DNA of 52,225 bases, taken from NCBI RefSeq assembly GCF_924101635.2, contig NZ_CAKMAA020000033.1:1-52225 (forward strand). The letters are read 5' to 3'. Made by a program: the position numbers and the translations under genes. Shown piece after piece: positions 48,499-52,225 of this stretch; position 1 is the stretch's first letter, and every line of letters starts with the position of its first letter. The notes below the pieces were generated by a model that saw nothing but the letters and a program-made list of their open reading frames with translations, did no database searches and had not been told where the DNA came from. The stretch comes from Candidatus Nitrotoga sp. HW29 (GTDB taxonomy: Bacteria; Pseudomonadota; Gammaproteobacteria; Burkholderiales; Gallionellaceae).

Positions 48499-48525
48499 AA
48501 AAAGCCGATTTCAAATCGGCTTTTT
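48499..48525. terminator. Bidirectional intrinsic terminator
   Basis: AAAAAGCCGATTT / AAATCGGCTTTTT around a 1-3 nt loop, between the convergent lipoprotein and MBL hydrolase genes. Followed by more T residues on the plus strand. Confidence 0.92.
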
Positions 48526-48542
48526 ATTTTTGTAGACTATCT

Positions 48543-49310
48543 TTATACGATTTTTCGCCAGGCTAGTCCTTCGCCTTGCCCGGCCACTGCAATCCATTCT
48601 GGATTGCAGTTAAGTGCTTTACTCAACGCATATACCGCCAGTTCAGGCGTGTTATTTTTACGACTTAGATGTGCAGCCACAATATGCTGTAAACGGCTAC
48701 AATCCAACCGTGCCAACAATGCTGCCGCATCCGCATTACTCAGATGGCCAAATCGCCCACCAACACGTTGCTTAAGACTTATGGGGTAATCACTGTTGGC
48801 CAATAGGGCAGTATCATGGTTGCACTCCAATACTAACGCATCACAACCACTTAACATCGCCTCAATATGAGGGGTAGAGCAACCAATATCGGTCAACACC
48901 CCCAGCCGTTTTGCACCATCACTGAACGTATACTGTGCTGGCTCAACCGCATCATGTGGCACAGGAAAAGGCTGCACCAACAATCCATTGATAGTGAAGG
49001 GACAGTGAGAGTCAATCTTTGTTAGCTTGGGTACACTACTGAACAACTTACTTTGCGCATGGAATGTGCCGTGCGTTAGCCATATCGGAATCGAATATTT
49101 ACGTGCTAACCGCGCCACCCCGGCAATATGATCACTATGTTCATGTGTCACCACAATACCGTTAAGGCAATCGGGGGTTAGACCAAGACGCGCCAGACGC
49201 ATACAAGTATCAGATAGGGTAAAACCACAATCCATTAATACAATGGTTTTACCAGCTTGCACCACCAATGCGTTACCTTCGCTGCCGCTACCAAGTGAAG
49301 CAAAACGCAT
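48543..49310 (-). CDS. MBL-fold metallohydrolase, YycJ/WalJ-like
   Basis: A 255-aa beta-lactamase-fold hydrolase. The metal motif is THEHSDHIAG (His56, His58, Asp60, His61), with the later His in PVPHDA, Asp in VLTDIG and His in AAHLSRKNN. GSGSEGNA near the N-terminus is typical of the YycJ subgroup, proposed to act on nucleic acids. The ATG at 49310 is preferred to the TTG at 49313. It follows bamC by 17 nt in the dapA-bamC-MBL order known from other betaproteobacteria. Confidence 0.9.
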   Translation of the reverse strand: MRFASLGSGSEGNALVVQAGKTIVLMDCGFTLSDTCMRLARLGLTPDCLNGIVVTHEHSDHIAGVARLARKYSIPIWLTHGTFHAQSKLFSSVPKLTKIDSHCPFTINGLLVQPFPVPHDAVEPAQYTFSDGAKRLGVLTDIGCSTPHIEAMLSGCDALVLECNHDTALLANSDYPISLKQRVGGRFGHLSNADAAALLARLDCSRLQHIVAAHLSRKNNTPELAVYALSKALNCNPEWIAVAGQGEGLAWRKIV

Positions 49311-49327
49311 CAATTAAGATCCAAGTG

Positions 49328-50461
49328 CTACTTGATCAACTGTTTATACAGTAGATCGGTCATACGCTGCGTGACTTGGTCTTTACCAGCACCTTGGTTG
49401 AGAACACTAACTTCACAGCCAGCGTTATTCTCACGCACAGTCACCTGATAACGTGTAGCTCCTTCAATCGAATCTTTAGTAGATTTTTGGTCGTCATCAT
49501 TACGCCAGAACATTAAATTATTGACCCAGCTTTTTTTCTTCGCCATATCCTTACCCGGATTCACAAAGTATACACCGCTAACCCTATCCTTATCCTTCAC
49601 CTCGATGCCTGCCTGATCTAACGCCAGCCCTATCTTGCGCCAGCTTTTGTCAAATGGCTCGTTCAATATAATAATTTTATTACCGTTGATCTCCTGTAGC
49701 TTCGGTACGGTAACCATCTCTTGCGACTTAGGAGTTTGCCCGACCTGAACCTGATTTTCAGTGCCACCCAATTTAATCATTAACAACTGCAACATACTGG
49801 CTTCCAGCTCGGGATCATTCGGGCGCGGCCTCCATTTGTAACCGTTCTTATCCACATCCAACGCTTCTTCCATACCACGATGACTGATATAAATCTCCGA
49901 ACTGTTGCCATCCTTGCTACGCTCCAAGCGAGTACGATACATATCCTGCTCGCCCGATGAATGAAGCTTATCGAATACCTTACCAAGCATTTTACTCAAA
50001 CCGCTTTGCTGAATTTTAGCGCGCCTCTCTGTCCAGTCTGTTTCGATAAGACCCGCCGCAGGATTGTCTAATTTGATGATAAAACCTTGTTCCTGCCAGA
50101 ATTCTTTAACCAGTGGCCACACCTTTTCCACTTTTTCTCCCACGACTAACCAACGCTGCGTACCGTTACGTTCTAAATGTACATTTTTTATTTCTGGTAA
50201 AACAGTGGTATCAGCACCAATTTGCGCTACTTGACCTCCCTTGGCAAAATCAGAAAAATTTGTCACGATCTCACCATCACTGCCTGGTATCGTATGTTGA
50301 TTTTTAATTGCAGGAGTAGTCAGGTCAGGTGGAATTTCTAGCGCGGGAGTCTTGGTTGCAGCAGATTTATAATCAACACGCTTGTTTTCAATGCCAATGG
50401 CACTGCATCCGGCCAAAATTAATAATGCAAAAAATAATACAGTTAAATATAATACTTTCAT
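49328..50461 (-). CDS. bamC: Outer membrane protein assembly factor BamC
   Basis: A 377-aa lipoprotein of the BAM complex. The signal peptide ends in lipobox LAGC. An unstructured N-terminal segment that contacts BamD (ALEIPPDLTTP) follows, then two helix-grip domains (about 90-220 and 245-375). The length is typical. It lies downstream of dapA on the same strand, as in many proteobacteria. Confidence 0.93.
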   Translation of the reverse strand: MKVLYLTVLFFALLILAGCSAIGIENKRVDYKSAATKTPALEIPPDLTTPAIKNQHTIPGSDGEIVTNFSDFAKGGQVAQIGADTTVLPEIKNVHLERNGTQRWLVVGEKVEKVWPLVKEFWQEQGFIIKLDNPAAGLIETDWTERRAKIQQSGLSKMLGKVFDKLHSSGEQDMYRTRLERSKDGNSSEIYISHRGMEEALDVDKNGYKWRPRPNDPELEASMLQLLMIKLGGTENQVQVGQTPKSQEMVTVPKLQEINGNKIIILNEPFDKSWRKIGLALDQAGIEVKDKDRVSGVYFVNPGKDMAKKKSWVNNLMFWRNDDDQKSTKDSIEGATRYQVTVRENNAGCEVSVLNQGAGKDQVTQRMTDLLYKQLIK

Positions 50462-50619
50462 GCCGCCCCTGAAATTTTTACCTTATATTCAATTAGTTGA
50501 ATATAAAACAATTAATAAATGCAATGACATTTCAGATACACAGTAGCAATCAGAGCCCGCGTTCTGTCATTTCTTCCATCATAACGAAAAAATCATACTG
50601 GTAATTGATCTGAATTAGA

Positions 50620-51498
50620 CTAATTGATCACTCCAGCCTGGCGCATCGCATCCTCAACTAGATCTTGAGAAGCTAAAGATAATGGTGTAAGTGGTAGACG
50701 CAGCACATTTTTCATTTTCCCCATAGACGACACAGCCCATTTTACCGGTATAGGATTGGCCTCAATAAACAAGTAGCGGTGCAATCCAAGCAAGCGAAAA
50801 TTGATCTCACGCGCCTTGACTACTTCACCGTTCAAGGCCGCTAAACACATCTCATGCATTAACTTGGGCGCCACGTTGGCGGTAACAGAAATCGTGCCAT
50901 GTGCGCCCAGCAGTATTAATGCTAATGCACTCGCATCATCACCACTGTATACCGCGAAATCTTTGGGTGCCCGCTGTAATAGATCACTCCCGCGCTCAAT
51001 ATCACCGCTCGCATCTTTTATACCAACAATATTGGGAATTTGTGCCAAGCGCAGCACAATATCATTATGTATGCCCACACAAGTGCGTCCTGGCACGTTA
51101 TAGAGGATATGCGGCATATCTACCGCCTCGGCAATAGCTTTGAAGTGCAAATATAAGCCTTCTTGTGTTGGCTTGTTGTAATACGGCACCACTGTCAGCG
51201 AAGCATCTGCACCTGCTTTCTTTGAGAAATCTGCCAATTCGATCGCTTCTTTAGTTGAATTCGCGCCAGTTCCTGCAATCACTGGAATGCGCCCAGCCGC
51301 GTGCTCTACTGCCACCTGAATCAACGACTCATGTTCAGTTAAATCCACCGTAGGAGATTCCCCTGTAGTGCCGACCACTACGATACCATCGGTACCCTGC
51401 AGAATATGAAAATCAATAAGCGCGCGAAATGCAGTTAAATCCAGACTACCGTCCTCGTGCATTGGAGTCACAATTGCAACAATACTGCCCTTAATCAT
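50620..51498 (-). CDS. dapA: 4-hydroxy-tetrahydrodipicolinate synthase
   Basis: A class I aldolase-type enzyme condensing pyruvate with aspartate semialdehyde, the first committed step of diaminopimelate/lysine synthesis. The Schiff-base residue is Lys161 (GIKDASGD), with Tyr133 and Arg138 (ILYNVPGRT), Thr44-Thr45 and Tyr107, at the same numbers as in E. coli. I chose the ATG at 51498 (292 aa, family length) over the TTG at 51510. A minus-strand TATAAT at 51531-51536 may be its -10 box. Confidence 0.97.
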   Translation of the reverse strand: MIKGSIVAIVTPMHEDGSLDLTAFRALIDFHILQGTDGIVVVGTTGESPTVDLTEHESLIQVAVEHAAGRIPVIAGTGANSTKEAIELADFSKKAGADASLTVVPYYNKPTQEGLYLHFKAIAEAVDMPHILYNVPGRTCVGIHNDIVLRLAQIPNIVGIKDASGDIERGSDLLQRAPKDFAVYSGDDASALALILLGAHGTISVTANVAPKLMHEMCLAALNGEVVKAREINFRLLGLHRYLFIEANPIPVKWAVSSMGKMKNVLRLPLTPLSLASQDLVEDAMRQAGVIN

Positions 51499-51546
51499 GA
51501 TATTTGACAATTCTTAAATTAAATCAATAAATTATAATATTTATTC

Positions 51547-51999
51547 TCAGTGAACACCGAACAATTCAACATCAAAAATCAATGCTGCATTTGGTGGAAT
51601 AGCACTTCCTGCCCCTCGCGCACCGTAACCCAAATCAGCGGGAATAATGAGCGTGCGTTGACCGCCGACTTTCATACCAGCGATACCTTGATCCCAACCT
51701 TTAATTACACGCCCTTCGCCTAATGGAAAAGAAAAATGTGCACCACGATCACGGGAACTATCAAATTTTGTACCTTTATTATTTGGCATAGTCGCATTGT
51801 AAAGCCAACCTGTGTAGTGCACGTCAACCGTTTTACCTGCCACGGCCTCTTTACCATCGCCAACTTTCTGATCTATTTTAATAAGTTTTGTAACAACAGT
51901 CGTCACATTATCGGCCGCAGAAAATGCGTTCTGGGTCGGCAAAATCATAGGTATAAAAAACATGCCAGAAAATAATAATTTTTTAATTTTATGCATCAT
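51547..51999 (-). CDS. Exported FKBP-type peptidyl-prolyl isomerase
   Basis: A protein of about 150 aa. A signal peptide (about 1-28, cleavage near AFSA-A) precedes a single FKBP domain: VDVHYTGWLYN, KFDSSRDRG, FPLGEGRVIKGWDQGIAGMKVGG, IPADLGYGARG and IPPNAALIFDVEL are all canonical, so it should be an active periplasmic isomerase. GGAGG precedes an ATG-ATG pair (51999/51996). It lies just upstream of dapA on the same strand. Confidence 0.92.
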   Translation of the reverse strand: MMHKIKKLLFSGMFFIPMILPTQNAFSAADNVTTVVTKLIKIDQKVGDGKEAVAGKTVDVHYTGWLYNATMPNNKGTKFDSSRDRGAHFSFPLGEGRVIKGWDQGIAGMKVGGQRTLIIPADLGYGARGAGSAIPPNAALIFDVELFGVH

Positions 52000-52119
52000 C
52001 AAACCTCCGTAATAAAGTTAAGCGAGCGATAGTACCATTAATTAGAAAACATCTAGCAGCCTGTCAGACTACAGCCACCTAAAAAAAGACTACCATCACC
52101 ATAAAAAAATACTAAACAA

Positions 52120-52205
52120 CCACCGGCTAAAGCCGGTGGGTTTGAATTACGGACTGAAAATCCGGATACGCGCCGCAAGCGTTATGCAAGCGGGCAAGAA
52201 CGGCG
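52120..52205. repeat. Three consecutive hairpins at the right edge
   Basis: CCACCGGC/GCCGGTGG with a 4-nt loop (52120-52139), CGGA/TCCG (52150-52164) and CGCCG/CGGCG (52171-52205). Their grouping and position before an ATG recall subterminal hairpins of IS200/IS605-type ends, but this is from memory of the pattern only. Confidence 0.4.
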
Positions 52206-52209
52206 AGGC

Positions 52210-52225
52210 ATGATCAAGAATCGTG
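52210..52225 (+). CDS. Possible start of a TnpB-type gene, cut by the window end
   Basis: Only MIKNR can be read. Many TnpB proteins of IS605-group elements begin MI(R/K)N(K/R), and hairpins of the kind found at their ends lie just upstream. Five residues cannot prove it. Confidence 0.25.

Overview
The window looks like chromosome of a betaproteobacterium, most likely in or near the Nitrosomonadales/Gallionellaceae. The grounds are gene content and order (map-glnD; ftsY-ftsE-ftsX beside an M16 peptidase pair, rsmD, coaD and a YfhL-type ferredoxin; dapA-bamC-MBL hydrolase; thyA-folA) and roughly balanced base composition. The genus cannot be fixed from sequence alone. I see no rRNA, tRNA, CRISPR array, prophage or complete insertion sequence.

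Layout. 0.2-5.4 kb is accessory: two tandem exported methyltransferases, a glutathione transferase, a small lipoprotein, two exported proteins of unknown role and a decayed GAF-domain sensor fragment. 5.4-12.5 kb is housekeeping: map-glnD, then a RhlE-type helicase with a long structured leader, divergent from typA. 12.9-14.1 kb holds an exported trypsin-like protease fused to TPR repeats. 14.4-21.1 kb is a core cluster: ftsX, ftsE and ftsY on the minus strand, and two M16 peptidases, rsmD, coaD and a ferredoxin on the plus strand. The rsmD gene appears to start at AUA. 21.3-24.3 kb holds a caspase-like protein divergent from a sugar-phosphate mutarotase across a perfect 20-bp palindrome, then a lone DUF3800 gene. 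24.5-30.8 kb is a plus-strand run: a second RhlE helicase, DUF1415, srkA, ychJ-like, prfC, an S4-domain protein, arfB and yaeQ.

30.9-34.9 kb is the most unusual part. It is a minus-strand group of an exported protein, a subtilase and a zinc-ribbon membrane metalloprotease-like protein. An 8-bp tandem duplication puts the strong ribosome-binding site and start of the subtilase out of frame with its body, and a 78-bp MITE-like element sits in the 3' end of the metalloprotease gene. 35-44.7 kb contains a lysine-rich small ORF, lactate dehydrogenase, a Lon-like protease, an HD-GYP protein, a DjlA-like co-chaperone, thyA-folA and an M17 aminopeptidase. 45-52.2 kb contains cspA with a clear promoter and leader, a decayed permease fragment, slyD, roxA, an alanine-rich lipoprotein, the dapA-bamC-MBL operon and a secreted FKBP. 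At the right edge are three hairpins and what may be the first codons of a TnpB-type gene.

Themes. Protein quality control and proteolysis recur: two M16 proteins, trypsin-TPR, subtilase, Lon-like, M17, caspase-like, two FKBPs and DjlA. So do translation and ribosome functions: typA, prfC, arfB, rsmD, roxA, map and two RhlE helicases. Several intergenic stretches carry gene remnants, which suggests ongoing gene loss. Start sites were often moved from the longest ORF to a start with a better ribosome-binding site or family fit; each case is noted in its entry.
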